Shown here: in pieces, positions 7,974 to 17,061 of the stretch | Numbering within the stretch: the stretch's first letter is position 1 | Layout of the letters: each line of letters starts with the position of its first letter | Assembly: GCA_937914945.1 (NCBI GenBank) | Contig: CALGJF010000037.1 | Span: forward strand, 1 to 29,263 | Direction of reading: 5' to 3' | DNA: 29,263 nt | Source of the DNA: an uncultured Bacteroidales bacterium | Lineage (GTDB): Bacteria; Bacteroidota; Bacteroidia; Bacteroidales; Bacteroidaceae | The notes under the pieces: generated by a model | The model's input: the letters and a program-made list of their open reading frames with translations, nothing else | Database searches by the model: none | What the model was told of the DNA's origin: nothing | Position numbers and translations under genes: made by a program

Positions 7974-9617
7974 TTAATATGTGAAGGTGCTGCCACCCAA
8001 AAATTCGCGTATTACCGATGTGGGGGGCAGTATATTCTCTTGCAAAGGTACAATATAATCCAAGAAACGCAACAATCTGCGGGCAACAGAATATTCGGGA
8101 CACTTTTGCGGAACAGCGCGCAACATAGGCTCGGCTTGCGCCTTGAAGGCAGCAAGTTCATAGAAGAGCGAGGAGTTAAACATAACGTCGGCATTCTCCT
8201 GGTATGGGAATATCCACTCCTCTTCGCCCTCGCGCACGCTGGGCCAGCGGCTTATTGTTTCGATAGCCGAATATCCGCGATACTTGGCATCGCGCACCAT
8301 GCGACGCAGCAAGCGGGTATCGGATGTGGAGATATAGTTGTGATAATCGAGCTTCATGGATGTGAGTGCCGATACATATATGCGGAACTTGTCGCTGTCG
8401 GGGATTTGTTGTGTGAGCATGGGGTTCAATCCGTGCGTGCCCTCTATCACAAGCACCATTTGGGGAGTAAGTTTTACTTTGTTACCATGATATTCGCGCT
8501 TGCCTGTAACGAAGTTGTAGTATGGCAATTCCACCTCCTCGCCTGCAAGAATCTTTGTGAGCGACTCGTTGAAATAGGGGAGGTCTATCGAGTGGATAGA
8601 CTCAAAATCGTAATCGCCATCGGGTTTGCGGGGGGTGAGCACCCTATCTACAAAGAAATCGTCAAGCGATATTGCATGAGGCTTTAATCCGCATGCAAGC
8701 AGATGCACGCTCAACCGTTTGCTTGATGTTGTTTTACCCGACGATGAGGGGCCGGCAATCAGCACCACACGGGCTCCACGGCTCTTTATCTCATCGGCCA
8801 TTGCCGAGAAGCGTTTCTCCTGCAAAGCCTCGGCCACATTAACCAAATCGACCTCGTGCCCGGTATTTACAGCCAGATTGAAATCGCCTATTGTCTCCAC
8901 GCCCATTATCTGATGCCAATGCAGACGCTCCTCAAAGCGTTCCTGCAATTTTTCTTGAGGTACCTTATCTTCGAGCGTGGTGGGGCAATCTTTGTCGGGG
9001 ATGCGCAACAGCACGCCCTCGGCAAATTTCTCTATCTCAAACAGTTTAATATAGCCCGTACTTGGCAGGAGGCCTTCGTAATAATGGTCTATATAATCAC
9101 CTAATTTATAGTAGCTTGTATAAAGGTATTTATATGTTTTCAAAAGACGCACACGGTCTATGCGCCCCAATCGTTCAAAAACCTCTATTGCCTCGGATGT
9201 GTGGCAATCGACACGATGAAAGGGGATATCCTCGGCTATAATCTCGTGCATACGCTCGCGCACTTTATCTACCTGTTCACTACTCAGTTCCGAATCCATA
9301 CGGCAATAGTATCCCTTGGAGATAGGGTTCTCAAAGCGCACCACCCCGCCGGGGAAAAGCTCGTTCAGAGCCTTCATCATCACGAATGTGAGAGAACGCA
9401 CATATACCCGCATTCCATCATCGGAGGTAATATCAAGGAATTCCACATCCTTGTGGTTATACACTTTGAAATTAAGGCCTTCCACCTCGTTATTCACATG
9501 AGCGGCTATAACATCGTACTGCAATTTTAGATTAAACTCCTTGCAAGCCTCGCGCAGCGTGATACCCGATTGAAAACTCTTTGTCTCGCCACTGTTTACA
9601 CAGAATATCTTTACCAT
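7974..9617 (-). CDS. Nucleoside (uridine) kinase-like protein with TGS-like N-terminus
   Basis: This 547-residue protein matches the Bacteroidetes/Firmicutes family annotated as nucleoside kinase. The N-terminal part (about 1-60) resembles a TGS domain; the next ~200 residues look like the second additional domain of threonyl-tRNA synthetase (HRVDCHTSEAIEVFERL region). The C-terminal half is a phosphoribulokinase/uridine kinase domain with the P-loop GPSSSGKTTSSKR near residue 290, DDFFVDR and the GTHGLN segment. By family it should phosphorylate a nucleoside using ATP or GTP; the substrate is not shown by sequence. Start is the ATG at 9617 (MVKIFCVNSG). It is the first gene of a two-gene operon with rpoN. 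A weak promoter candidate (TATCTTG) lies near 9677-9683. Confidence 0.9.
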   Translation of the reverse strand: MVKIFCVNSGETKSFQSGITLREACKEFNLKLQYDVIAAHVNNEVEGLNFKVYNHKDVEFLDITSDDGMRVYVRSLTFVMMKALNELFPGGVVRFENPISKGYYCRMDSELSSEQVDKVRERMHEIIAEDIPFHRVDCHTSEAIEVFERLGRIDRVRLLKTYKYLYTSYYKLGDYIDHYYEGLLPSTGYIKLFEIEKFAEGVLLRIPDKDCPTTLEDKVPQEKLQERFEERLHWHQIMGVETIGDFNLAVNTGHEVDLVNVAEALQEKRFSAMADEIKSRGARVVLIAGPSSSGKTTSSKRLSVHLLACGLKPHAISLDDFFVDRVLTPRKPDGDYDFESIHSIDLPYFNESLTKILAGEEVELPYYNFVTGKREYHGNKVKLTPQMVLVIEGTHGLNPMLTQQIPDSDKFRIYVSALTSMKLDYHNYISTSDTRLLRRMVRDAKYRGYSAIETISRWPSVREGEEEWIFPYQENADVMFNSSLFYELAAFKAQAEPMLRAVPQKCPEYSVARRLLRFLDYIVPLQENILPPTSVIREFLGGSTFTY

Positions 9618-9900
9618 AATTTCATAAATTTATAAACAAACCTCAACCGCGAAGTTAAACAGAAATTATCACTCCGCAAGATAAGAAGAACGTAATTTTA
9701 TAAATTTATAATTAATTTGCATTTACCCCGCAGGTGTATTCCTTTTCGTGCGGTAAAGAGCTCTTTTTTGCAGGGAAAGCACACAATTTAAGAAAAATTT
9801 AACCGCGCGATGTTTGAATGGATAAAACATTATGCTATTTTTGTAAACAGAGGAGCGCAAGAACTCCCCCACCTGCCAAATTCTAAAAAGCATAAACATT
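9618..9900. other. Divergent intergenic region with repeated AT-rich palindromes
   Basis: The 12-mer ATAAATTTATAA occurs at 9624-9635 and again at 9700-9711. The right half holds a clear promoter for the ATPase gene; the left half should hold the kinase promoter, which is not obvious. No gene is seen. Confidence 0.5.
9813..9843 (+). promoter_or_regulatory. Promoter of the ATPase/DUF4435 pair (TTTG-N19-TATTTTTG)
   Basis: TTTG at 9813-9816 and TATTTTTG at 9836-9843 are separated by 19 bp, the canonical Bacteroidetes arrangement. The start site should be near 9847, giving a leader of about 54 nt before the ATG at 9901. Confidence 0.8.
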
Positions 9901-10725
9901 ATGGAGAAACTTGGGCAATACATAAAAAGCATTGAGATTGATTCCCTGTGGGCCAACCGCAAACACATCATGTGGAATTTGCGCCCCGATGTAAATATTC
10001 TAAGCGGCAGCAACGGAATGGGCAAAAGCACCGTGATAAATCGCTCGGCAAGCCATTTGAATGTAATGCGCGAGGGACGCCTCACAAGCAACCCCGAGAA
10101 TGGCGTACACATAAAATTTCACCCAGAGGATGCCACAACCATATTGTTCGATGTTATAAGCAGCATAGACCGCCCGATACTGAGTGGCGACCTGCTCGAC
10201 AAGATACCCGGGGCCGACATACGCACAGAACTCGATTGGCAGCTATATAATCTGCAACGCCGCTACCTGAACTACCAGGTTAATATTGGGAACAAGATTA
10301 TAACCCTGCTCACAAGCGGCAAGCCCGAGGACCAAGCGGCGGCAACCGAACTTACAAAGCCCAAAAAGATATTCCAAGACCTTATTGACAAACTGTTCAC
10401 CGCAACGGCAAAAAAGATAAACCGCACAAGCAACGAGATATTCTTTGAGCAGTATGGCGAAACACTGTCGCCCTACATGCTGTCATCGGGCGAGAAACAG
10501 ATTCTGGTGATAATGCTCACCGCCTTGGTACAGGAGAACAAACATTGCGTGATGCTCATGGACGAGCCCGAAATTTCGTTGCACATCGAGTGGCAGCAAC
10601 AGCTTGTAAACATAATACGCACACTGAACCCCAACGCACAGATAATCCTCTGCACACACTCACCGGCCATCATAATGGACGGCTGGGCCGATGCAGTAAT
10701 TGAGATAGACGAAATAACAATATAA
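9901..10725 (+). CDS. Compact ABC/AAA-type ATPase of an AriA-like pair
   Basis: The 274-residue soluble protein has the full set of ABC-ATPase motifs: Walker A GSNGMGKST (36-44), signature LSSGEKQ (about 192-198), Walker B VMLMDEPE (to E224, with catalytic E222) and switch histidine in CTHSPA (H253). There are no membrane segments, so it is not a transporter subunit. Its fold type is that of the SMC/OLD-like AAA_15/AAA_21 group found in defence systems. It is followed after 19 bp by a DUF4435 gene, the order of the PARIS system, in which ATPase AriA senses phage proteins and releases nuclease AriB. It is much shorter than the PARIS ATPases I know of (roughly 450 residues or more), as it has little inserted between Walker A and the signature. 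Function as defence is inference; another regulatory or DNA-related role is possible. Confidence 0.85.
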   Translation: MEKLGQYIKSIEIDSLWANRKHIMWNLRPDVNILSGSNGMGKSTVINRSASHLNVMREGRLTSNPENGVHIKFHPEDATTILFDVISSIDRPILSGDLLDKIPGADIRTELDWQLYNLQRRYLNYQVNIGNKIITLLTSGKPEDQAAATELTKPKKIFQDLIDKLFTATAKKINRTSNEIFFEQYGETLSPYMLSSGEKQILVIMLTALVQENKHCVMLMDEPEISLHIEWQQQLVNIIRTLNPNAQIILCTHSPAIIMDGWADAVIEIDEITI

Positions 10726-10744
10726 CAACAAGCGCGCAAGTGCC

Positions 10745-11782
10745 ATGAAGAGACTCACAAGCTATCTCAACTCCGCCTTCATCGAGGCTGCAAACAAATT
10801 GCGCCCCAAAAAGGCAAAAAACCGCATAATAGCCTATGTGGAGAGCTATGACGATATATCATTCTGGCGCAACATATTCGAGGAATTTGAAAACGAGAAC
10901 TATAAGTTTGAGGTAATGTTGCCGGCACGAGGCAAGCTCACAAAAGGGAAGAAACAGGCCATGATGAACATGCTGGGCGAAGCCGTTGGGCGCAATATGA
11001 TTGCATGCGTGGATGCCGACTATGATTATCTTATGCAGGGCCACACTGCAACATCGCGGCAACTGCTGAACAACCCATACATACTGCACACATACGCATA
11101 CGCAATAGAGAACCTTAAATGCTATTCCGAGAGCCTTAAACAGGTGTGCGTGCAAAGCACACTGAACGATATGAATGTAATGGATATCCCCACATTCATG
11201 AAACTATACTCACAGATTAGTTACCCGCTTTTTGTGTGGAACATTCTGCTCTACCGCAAACACGACCTCAAAACAATGAGCATGCAGCACTTTTGCGAGA
11301 TTGTAAGGCTCACCTCCTTTAATATAGACAATCCAGCAATATCGCTAAAACAGCTCGAAGGGCGTGTGAGCCACAACATAGCCATGCTTGAGAGACACCA
11401 CCCGCAGCTGCTCCCCGAATACGAAAAACTCAAAAAGGAACTTGCCAAGATGGAGATTCTGCCCGAGGAGTGCTATTTCTACATCCAAGGGCACCACATA
11501 ATGGACAGCGTGGTGATGCGTATATTGTCGCCTATCTGCCGTTTCCTGCGTGGCAAGCGCGAAAGGGAAATTGAGAAATATGCTTATCACCGACAGCAAT
11601 ATACAAACGAGCTATCATCCTATCGCAACAGCCAATGCGATGTGGCACTTATGCTTAGCAAGAACACAAACTACAAGGATGCCCCACCCTACAAAAGATT
11701 GAAGGCAGACATTGAAAAACTACTGCAAATGATAGGCACGAAGGAGGACAATACTACTGACGCTTCCAAAAATCGGGCATAA
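10745..11782 (+). CDS. DUF4435/Toprim-like protein, AriB-like partner of the ATPase
   Basis: This 345-residue protein has no signal peptide or membrane segment. The N-terminal part fits a DUF4435/Toprim core: IIAYVESYDDISFW with glutamate E33 and D36-D37, then a hydrophobic strand ending in ACVDADYDYL (D90, D92, D94), the acidic DxD motif of Toprim nucleases. A later ILHTYAYAIENLKCYSESL segment is also typical of DUF4435 proteins. In PARIS the DUF4435 protein AriB is a Toprim nuclease that cuts tRNA once freed from its ATPase. Here the gene shares a promoter with the upstream ATPase (19-bp gap). The last 29 bp overlap the 3' end of convergent trkH. The C-terminal third is charged and unassigned. 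Nuclease activity is inference from the conserved acidic residues. Confidence 0.8.
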   Translation: MKRLTSYLNSAFIEAANKLRPKKAKNRIIAYVESYDDISFWRNIFEEFENENYKFEVMLPARGKLTKGKKQAMMNMLGEAVGRNMIACVDADYDYLMQGHTATSRQLLNNPYILHTYAYAIENLKCYSESLKQVCVQSTLNDMNVMDIPTFMKLYSQISYPLFVWNILLYRKHDLKTMSMQHFCEIVRLTSFNIDNPAISLKQLEGRVSHNIAMLERHHPQLLPEYEKLKKELAKMEILPEECYFYIQGHHIMDSVVMRILSPICRFLRGKREREIEKYAYHRQQYTNELSSYRNSQCDVALMLSKNTNYKDAPPYKRLKADIEKLLQMIGTKEDNTTDASKNRA

Positions 11783-13208
11783 GCAGCAACAGCACCGCAA
11801 AGAATTCCAAACGACCAACCAGCATCTGGAACGAGCAGAACCATTTTATAGCAGCCGGCAACGTGGAGAATGAATCCATGGGACCATAATGACCGAGTGC
11901 CGGGCCCACGTTACCCACAGATGTAACCGAGAGGCCGTAAGCATCGAGGAATTCGAGCCCGAAGGTCATATTCACAAATATTCCCACAACAATGGTTGCC
12001 ACATATATAACGGTATATGCCAATATGGCCGATTGCACCGATGTGGGCACAATCTTGCCACTCATGCGCACAGGGATTACTGCATTGGGGTGCAATATGC
12101 GCTTGAACTCATTGAACATAACACGCCCAAGGATAGATATGCGGGCGCACTTCATGGCACCGCTTGTGGAGCCCGAACATGCACCAAGGAACATTATGGC
12201 ACTCAACATAAGCCACAGAATTGGTACCCACAAAACATAATTTGAGGTGGAAAAACCGGTTGTTGTCTGGATGGAGACCACTTGGAAGAGCGATGTGCGG
12301 AAGGATTCCTCTACACCCATTGGTGTGGAATAGAAAAGGCCCGCCGTAATCAACACCGTAAACAGCGCCACCGAGCCTGCATACACGCGGAATTCGCTAT
12401 CGCGGAACAGATCCCCAAAACGCGCTTTGAAAAAAAACAGATAGAGCAAAGACAGGTTTACACCGCCCAGGAACATAAAAAGGGTAACCACATAGTCTAT
12501 GAGCGGAGAGTTAAATGCAGCTATGCTCGCCTGTTTGGTTGAGAAGCCGCCTGTGGATACGGTGGACATGGCGTGGCACACGGCATCGAACTTGCCCATA
12601 CCCGCAAAATAGAACGACACCGTTGCCAATATTGTAAGCCCTACATATATTGTGAGAATCCAACGCGCCGCCACCGATATGCGCGGATGTAGCTTTGCAC
12701 GCATGGGCCCCACTGACTCTGCGGCGAACAGATTTATATCGCCCAAGCCGAAAACCGGAAATACCGCCACCGTAAAAAAGACAATTCCCAAACCACCTAC
12801 CCAATGTGTCATGGTGCGCCAAAAGAGGATGCTATGCGGCAAAGCCTCGATATTGTCCACCACAGTTGCACCGGTTGTGGAAAAGCCCGACATCGTTTCA
12901 AAGAATGCATCGGTTACCGATGGGAGGCTGCCACTTAAATAATAGGGTATGGCACCGAAGAGCGAGAATATTATCCAACAGAGGGTTACCACAATGTAAC
13001 CATCCTTGCGCGAGATATTACGCTCCTTGCCACGGCCTATGTATGTGAGCAAAAGACCTGTACCCACCATTGCGCCAAGGCTGTAAAAATAGGTGTTGAG
13101 TTTTGCCTCCTTATAATAAAGGGAAACGGCAAGAGCGCTGACAAGGAATGCTGCTTCTATAAAAAGCAGCAAGCCTAAAATTCTTGATATAATTTTTGGG
13201 TGAAACAT
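11754..13208 (-). CDS. trkH: Trk-type potassium uptake transmembrane protein TrkH
   Basis: TrkH is the pore-forming membrane subunit of a K+ uptake system gated by TrkA. The 484-residue protein is strongly hydrophobic with many membrane helices. The four selectivity-filter loops are recognisable as TTGATV, STGGFS, TTTGFS and SVGNVGP. The ATG at 13208 is chosen over a TTG one codon upstream because it forms TGATG with the trkA stop codon, a usual sign of translational coupling. The gene is last in dxs-trkA-trkH. Its 3' end overlaps the DUF4435 gene by 29 bp tail to tail, and no terminator hairpin was seen beyond it. Confidence 0.95.
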   Translation of the reverse strand: MFHPKIISRILGLLLFIEAAFLVSALAVSLYYKEAKLNTYFYSLGAMVGTGLLLTYIGRGKERNISRKDGYIVVTLCWIIFSLFGAIPYYLSGSLPSVTDAFFETMSGFSTTGATVVDNIEALPHSILFWRTMTHWVGGLGIVFFTVAVFPVFGLGDINLFAAESVGPMRAKLHPRISVAARWILTIYVGLTILATVSFYFAGMGKFDAVCHAMSTVSTGGFSTKQASIAAFNSPLIDYVVTLFMFLGGVNLSLLYLFFFKARFGDLFRDSEFRVYAGSVALFTVLITAGLFYSTPMGVEESFRTSLFQVVSIQTTTGFSTSNYVLWVPILWLMLSAIMFLGACSGSTSGAMKCARISILGRVMFNEFKRILHPNAVIPVRMSGKIVPTSVQSAILAYTVIYVATIVVGIFVNMTFGLEFLDAYGLSVTSVGNVGPALGHYGPMDSFSTLPAAIKWFCSFQMLVGRLEFFAVLLLLMPDFWKRQ

Positions 13209-14545
13209 CAATCAAAAAATTTCTCCAACTTCTTTATAACATGCTCCAAGCAGAATATTATCACATGGTCATCGGCCTGAATAACAGTGTTACCGGTAAC
13301 ATGCATTCCCTCGCCGTTCCTTATGAGACCACCGATATTTGCACCCGTGGGAAGAGACAAATCCCTGACAGCCTTTTTTGTTATGGGGGCACCCTCTTTT
13401 ACCGGAAACTCCACAACAACGGCCTGTATGAATGTGAGGCACTTCACACTTGAAACATCGGTGTTCAGCATCATCTGGAATATATTGCTTGCAGCAAGCT
13501 TCTTCTTGTTTATAACCGAGCCGATATCCATATTCTCGGCCATGGAGATATAATCAATATTCTCCACCTCGGACACAGTACGATACACCCCCGAACGCTT
13601 TGCCGAAAGACAAGCCAGAATGTTTGTTTCGGAATTGTCGCTCAAAGCAATAAAGGCATCGGTGTGCTCCACACCCTCGCTGCGCAGCAGTTCGGGGTCG
13701 CGGGCATCGCCATTTATAATCATCACCCTGTCATCTACAAGTTCAAGCAATTTGCGACAACGTGCAAGGTCGCTCTCTATGATTTTTACCTTTATATTAT
13801 CGGGTATCAACTTGGTAGTGCGCACCGCTATGCGACTGCCACCCATTATTATAAGGCTGCGCACCTCCGAGTATTCCGACTTTCCGCACATGCTGCGCAC
13901 GTATGGAATCTTATTCTTCACTGTCATGAAGCAGACAAGGTCGTCGGGCTCTATGCAATCGTTTCCACGAGGAATTATCGTTTCGTCGCCGCGCTGTATG
14001 GCCACAATATGATAGGGAGTGTCGCCTGGAAAATCCTTGAACAGAGTACCCAGGATAGGGGCTCCTTCGCGCACCTTCACACCCACCATCACCAAGGCAC
14101 CGTCGCCAAATTCAAGGAACTGCCTCATCCAGCTGTATTTGATGCTGGTTGCTATCTCCTCGGCAGCAAGCTGCTCGGGGTATATGAGCGAATCGATACC
14201 CAAGGATGCAAAATAGCTTTTATGCTTGGGTTGCAGATATTCATAGTTGTCTATGCGGGCCACCGTCTTTTTGGCACCAAGATAGTGCGCCAGAATACAA
14301 GCTGTTACATTGTCGCTCTCGTTGGGTGTAACCGCAACGAAGAGATCGGCATCGTTGGCACCTGCAAGTTTAAGATCGGATATTTTTGTAGGCTGCCCCA
14401 CCTGGGCTTTGAGGTCGAAAAGAGACTCCATCTTGCCAAGTTTATCCTCACTTTCGTCCATCAGCACCACATTCTCATTGCCAACGGAAAGCATCTTTGC
14501 CAAGTGCGTACCAACAGCACCTGCGCCGGCTATAACAATCTTCAT
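13208..14545 (-). CDS. trkA: Trk system potassium transporter regulatory subunit TrkA
   Basis: TrkA is the cytosolic, nucleotide-binding ring that gates TrkH. The 445-residue protein is a tandem of two RCK units, each an N-terminal Rossmann domain and a C-terminal subdomain. The first starts with GAGAVG (7-12) and has VVLMDESEDKL at the end of the second strand, as for an NAD-binding site. The second starts near residue 230 with IIMGGSRIAV, where the glycine pattern is looser, as is usual for the second half. The start ATG at 14545 lies one base past the dxs stop codon (TAATATG), and the stop codon overlaps the trkH start, so all three genes are likely translated from one mRNA. Confidence 0.95.
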   Translation of the reverse strand: MKIVIAGAGAVGTHLAKMLSVGNENVVLMDESEDKLGKMESLFDLKAQVGQPTKISDLKLAGANDADLFVAVTPNESDNVTACILAHYLGAKKTVARIDNYEYLQPKHKSYFASLGIDSLIYPEQLAAEEIATSIKYSWMRQFLEFGDGALVMVGVKVREGAPILGTLFKDFPGDTPYHIVAIQRGDETIIPRGNDCIEPDDLVCFMTVKNKIPYVRSMCGKSEYSEVRSLIIMGGSRIAVRTTKLIPDNIKVKIIESDLARCRKLLELVDDRVMIINGDARDPELLRSEGVEHTDAFIALSDNSETNILACLSAKRSGVYRTVSEVENIDYISMAENMDIGSVINKKKLAASNIFQMMLNTDVSSVKCLTFIQAVVVEFPVKEGAPITKKAVRDLSLPTGANIGGLIRNGEGMHVTGNTVIQADDHVIIFCLEHVIKKLEKFFD

Positions 14546-14546
14546 A

Positions 14547-16451
14547 TTATTGTTTTTTGTACTTCAAAATAGCACGCAACACAGCATCGTTGTCCATTGA
14601 GCACTTTTTATAGAGCTCGGGCGTTGTTCCGTGTTCAACAAACACATCGGGAATACCTATTGTTGTTATTTGCGGTGTGTAACCATTCTCGGCCATATAT
14701 TCGGCCACTGCGCTGCCAAGACCGCCTTTCACCACACCATCTTCAAGCGTTATCACATATTTGAAATTCTCGCCCACGGTGCGCAGGATATCGGCATCCA
14801 TGGGTTTGAGGAAACGCATATCGTAGTGAGCAACGCTAACGCCTTGTTCGCGTGCTGCCGCCACTGCGCTCTCGGCCAATTTCCCAATCGGGCCCAATGT
14901 GAGCAATGCCACATCGTTACCCTCCTGCATAAGACGGCCTTTGCCCACAGGCACAGCCTCCAACGGGCAACGCCAATCGACAAGAGAGCCCTTGCCACGG
15001 GGGTAACGTATTACGAACGTGCCCATTTGAGGCAACTGAGCCGTATACATAAGGCGGCGCAATTCACACTCATCATAAGGCGAAGATATTGTGATATTGG
15101 GAATGGGGCGCAGATAGGCAAGGTCAAATGCTCCATGATGCGTGGGACCATCCTCGCCCACAATACCGGCACGGTCGAGGCAAAGGACCATATTTACACG
15201 TTGCAAAGCGGCATCGTGTATAAGGTTGTCGTAGGCGCGTTGCATAAACGACGAATAGATATTACAGAAAGGCATCGAACCGCCCTTTGCCAAACCGGCA
15301 GAGAAGGTTACAGCGTGCCCCTCGGCTATACCCACATCAAAGAAACGGTTGGGCATCTCGTTCATCAACAGATTCATTGAACAGCCCGTGGGCATGGCAG
15401 GGGTGATTCCCACAATCTTGTCGTTGGCACGTGCAAGCTCAACAAGCGTCTCGCCAAAGACATCCTGGAAACGGGGTGTACCACCCTCTTTCACCAAACG
15501 CTCGCCTGTTTCGATATCAAACAAGCCGGGCTGATGCCACACGGTAGGCGTCTTCTCGGCGGGTTCAAAACCCTTACCCTTTACTGTGTTTATATGCAAC
15601 ATCTTGGGCCCTTTCATATCCTTTACCATCTGAAGCATGCGCACAAGCTCGCGTACATCGTGGCCGTTTATGGGGCCGAAATAGCGTGCAGCCATGACAT
15701 CGAAAATATTGTGGCGACGGAAAAGCGCAGCCTTGATGCTGTTATTAAAGCGGGTGATGACACCGGCACGACGCTTATTGAGAAGGCCTATGCTTGTGAG
15801 GCCGCGTGCTATTTTGTTACGCAGTTTATTGTAGAAACGCGACGAGTGCATGGTGATAAGCAACTGACTGAGACCACCGACACTTTTGTCTATCGACATA
15901 TTGTTATCATTCAGAATAACCAACAGATTATTCTCGCAGTTCGATAGGTTGTTCAACCCCTCGAATGCAAGACCGCCGCTCATGGAGCCATCGCCTATGA
16001 TGGCTACCACATGCTCATTCTCATTATTCTGCAAAGCAGCCGACACGGCAAGGCCCAACGCTGCCGATATTGAATTTGATGCATGGCCCGCCATGAAAGC
16101 ATCGTACTCGCTCTCGTCGGGAGAGGGGAACGGTTTCACTCCGCCTAATTTACGATTGGTATGAAACACATCGCGACGACCTGTGAGTATCTTATGTCCA
16201 TACGCTTGATGGCCTACATCCCAAACGAGTTTATCAGATGGGGTATCAAACACATAGTGCAATGCCACAGTGAGTTCCACCGAACCAAGGCTCGATGCGA
16301 AATGCCCCGGATTGGTGGAGCACGATTCTATTATGAAGTTTCTTAATTCCTTGCATACTTCGGGCAACTTACCCTCGGGTAATGCACGCAAGTCGGCAGG
16401 TGAATCAATTTTCCCCAAAAGAGGATATTTTATTTCTATTTCTTTTTCCAT
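14547..16451 (-). CDS. dxs: 1-deoxy-D-xylulose-5-phosphate synthase
   Basis: Dxs condenses pyruvate and glyceraldehyde-3-phosphate using thiamine diphosphate, the first step of the MEP isoprenoid pathway. The 634-residue length is standard. Key features are H50 in HFASSLG, the thiamine-binding segment from GDGSMSGG (153-160) to NDNNMS (181-186), E377 in GIAEGHA, and DRAGIVGEDGPTHHG (426-440). The start at 16451 (MEKEIEIKYP) is preferred over a frame extension to 16475. It heads the dxs-trkA-trkH operon; the link between isoprenoids and potassium uptake is not functional as far as is known but the order is familiar in Bacteroidales. A weak promoter box TATCTTTA lies at 16479-16486 on the minus strand. 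Confidence 0.97.
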   Translation of the reverse strand: MEKEIEIKYPLLGKIDSPADLRALPEGKLPEVCKELRNFIIESCSTNPGHFASSLGSVELTVALHYVFDTPSDKLVWDVGHQAYGHKILTGRRDVFHTNRKLGGVKPFPSPDESEYDAFMAGHASNSISAALGLAVSAALQNNENEHVVAIIGDGSMSGGLAFEGLNNLSNCENNLLVILNDNNMSIDKSVGGLSQLLITMHSSRFYNKLRNKIARGLTSIGLLNKRRAGVITRFNNSIKAALFRRHNIFDVMAARYFGPINGHDVRELVRMLQMVKDMKGPKMLHINTVKGKGFEPAEKTPTVWHQPGLFDIETGERLVKEGGTPRFQDVFGETLVELARANDKIVGITPAMPTGCSMNLLMNEMPNRFFDVGIAEGHAVTFSAGLAKGGSMPFCNIYSSFMQRAYDNLIHDAALQRVNMVLCLDRAGIVGEDGPTHHGAFDLAYLRPIPNITISSPYDECELRRLMYTAQLPQMGTFVIRYPRGKGSLVDWRCPLEAVPVGKGRLMQEGNDVALLTLGPIGKLAESAVAAAREQGVSVAHYDMRFLKPMDADILRTVGENFKYVITLEDGVVKGGLGSAVAEYMAENGYTPQITTIGIPDVFVEHGTTPELYKKCSMDNDAVLRAILKYKKQ

Positions 16452-16478
16452 ATTCTTTTGATAGCAAATTGCCAACGA

Positions 16479-16486
16479 TAAAGATA
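16479..16486 (-). promoter_or_regulatory. Possible dxs -7 box (TATCTTTA)
   Basis: One base differs from TAnnTTTG. A GTTG lies about 20 bp upstream on the minus strand. The position, about 28 nt before the dxs ATG, is plausible, but the match is weak. Confidence 0.35.
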
Positions 16487-16574
16487 AAGGTTAAAATATT
16501 AAAAAGCAACTTTTCCACATTTTTTTGTGCCAACACGGCGCAAACGCAGAGCTCAAGCCTGCATTCAAAACCGC

Positions 16575-17048
16575 TTACCACAACCTGTCGGGCGTATTTT
16601 TCTCAGGAGCGGGAGCTTTTGCACGTTCATATACCACAATATCGTTGGAAGGAGGTATACCCAAATTCATATCAGAGTAGTCGTTCCACGTATTAAGACG
16701 CGAAAAATCGGTTGAGAAATAGTAATAACACAAAGGATAATTTTGCATAAAGACATTGCCGGTATCCCGCAAGCTATGATAGTAGGTGAGCCTTCCGTTA
16801 TCATTGCCTATGTAGCGGTAGGATTCACCACCATATTTAACTCTGAATCCATCTTTGTCGGACATATAGCAATATGAGCTATTATTGGTGAAAGTCATAT
16901 ATACTCCACCACTCTTTACCCATGACTCCTTTTTTGTTTTTACACCGGTATCCTTATCCACATGATAAAGATAGCGATAATAATAGGTTTGCCCAAAGAC
17001 AACACTTATGCAAGAGACAAAAAATAATAAAATAAATATTCGTTTCAT
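16575..17048 (-). CDS. Secreted hypothetical protein, paralogue of its upstream neighbour
   Basis: I do not recognise a named family. The 157-residue product begins with a clear signal peptide (MKRIFILLFFVSCISVVFGQ), with a cleavage site before or after the glutamine, so it is exported to the periplasm or beyond. The mature part is rich in tyrosine and aromatic residues (TYYYRYLYH, LCYYYFSTD). It shares a plan with the upstream protein: signal peptide, QT(Y/F)YY start, a segment with MTFTNNSSYCYMSD against ITFTPKACYDSD, then YYF(S/A)(T/S)D(F/R)SRLN, then IVVYERAK against ILVYVRK. It stops where its neighbour continues into a zinc-finger-like tail, ending after a short proline-rich stretch (APAPEKNTPDRLW). 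The 13-bp gap to the upstream gene indicates an operon. Confidence 0.75.
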   Translation of the reverse strand: MKRIFILLFFVSCISVVFGQTYYYRYLYHVDKDTGVKTKKESWVKSGGVYMTFTNNSSYCYMSDKDGFRVKYGGESYRYIGNDNGRLTYYHSLRDTGNVFMQNYPLCYYYFSTDFSRLNTWNDYSDMNLGIPPSNDIVVYERAKAPAPEKNTPDRLW

Positions 17049-17061
17049 AATTTTATAAGAT

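Noticed and set aside
9723..10112. 129-codon minus-strand frame
   Set aside because: Overlaps the ATPase gene and its promoter on the opposite strand; no motif.
13664..14572. 302-codon plus-strand frame
   Set aside because: Antisense to trkA, which is complete; no motif in the antisense product.
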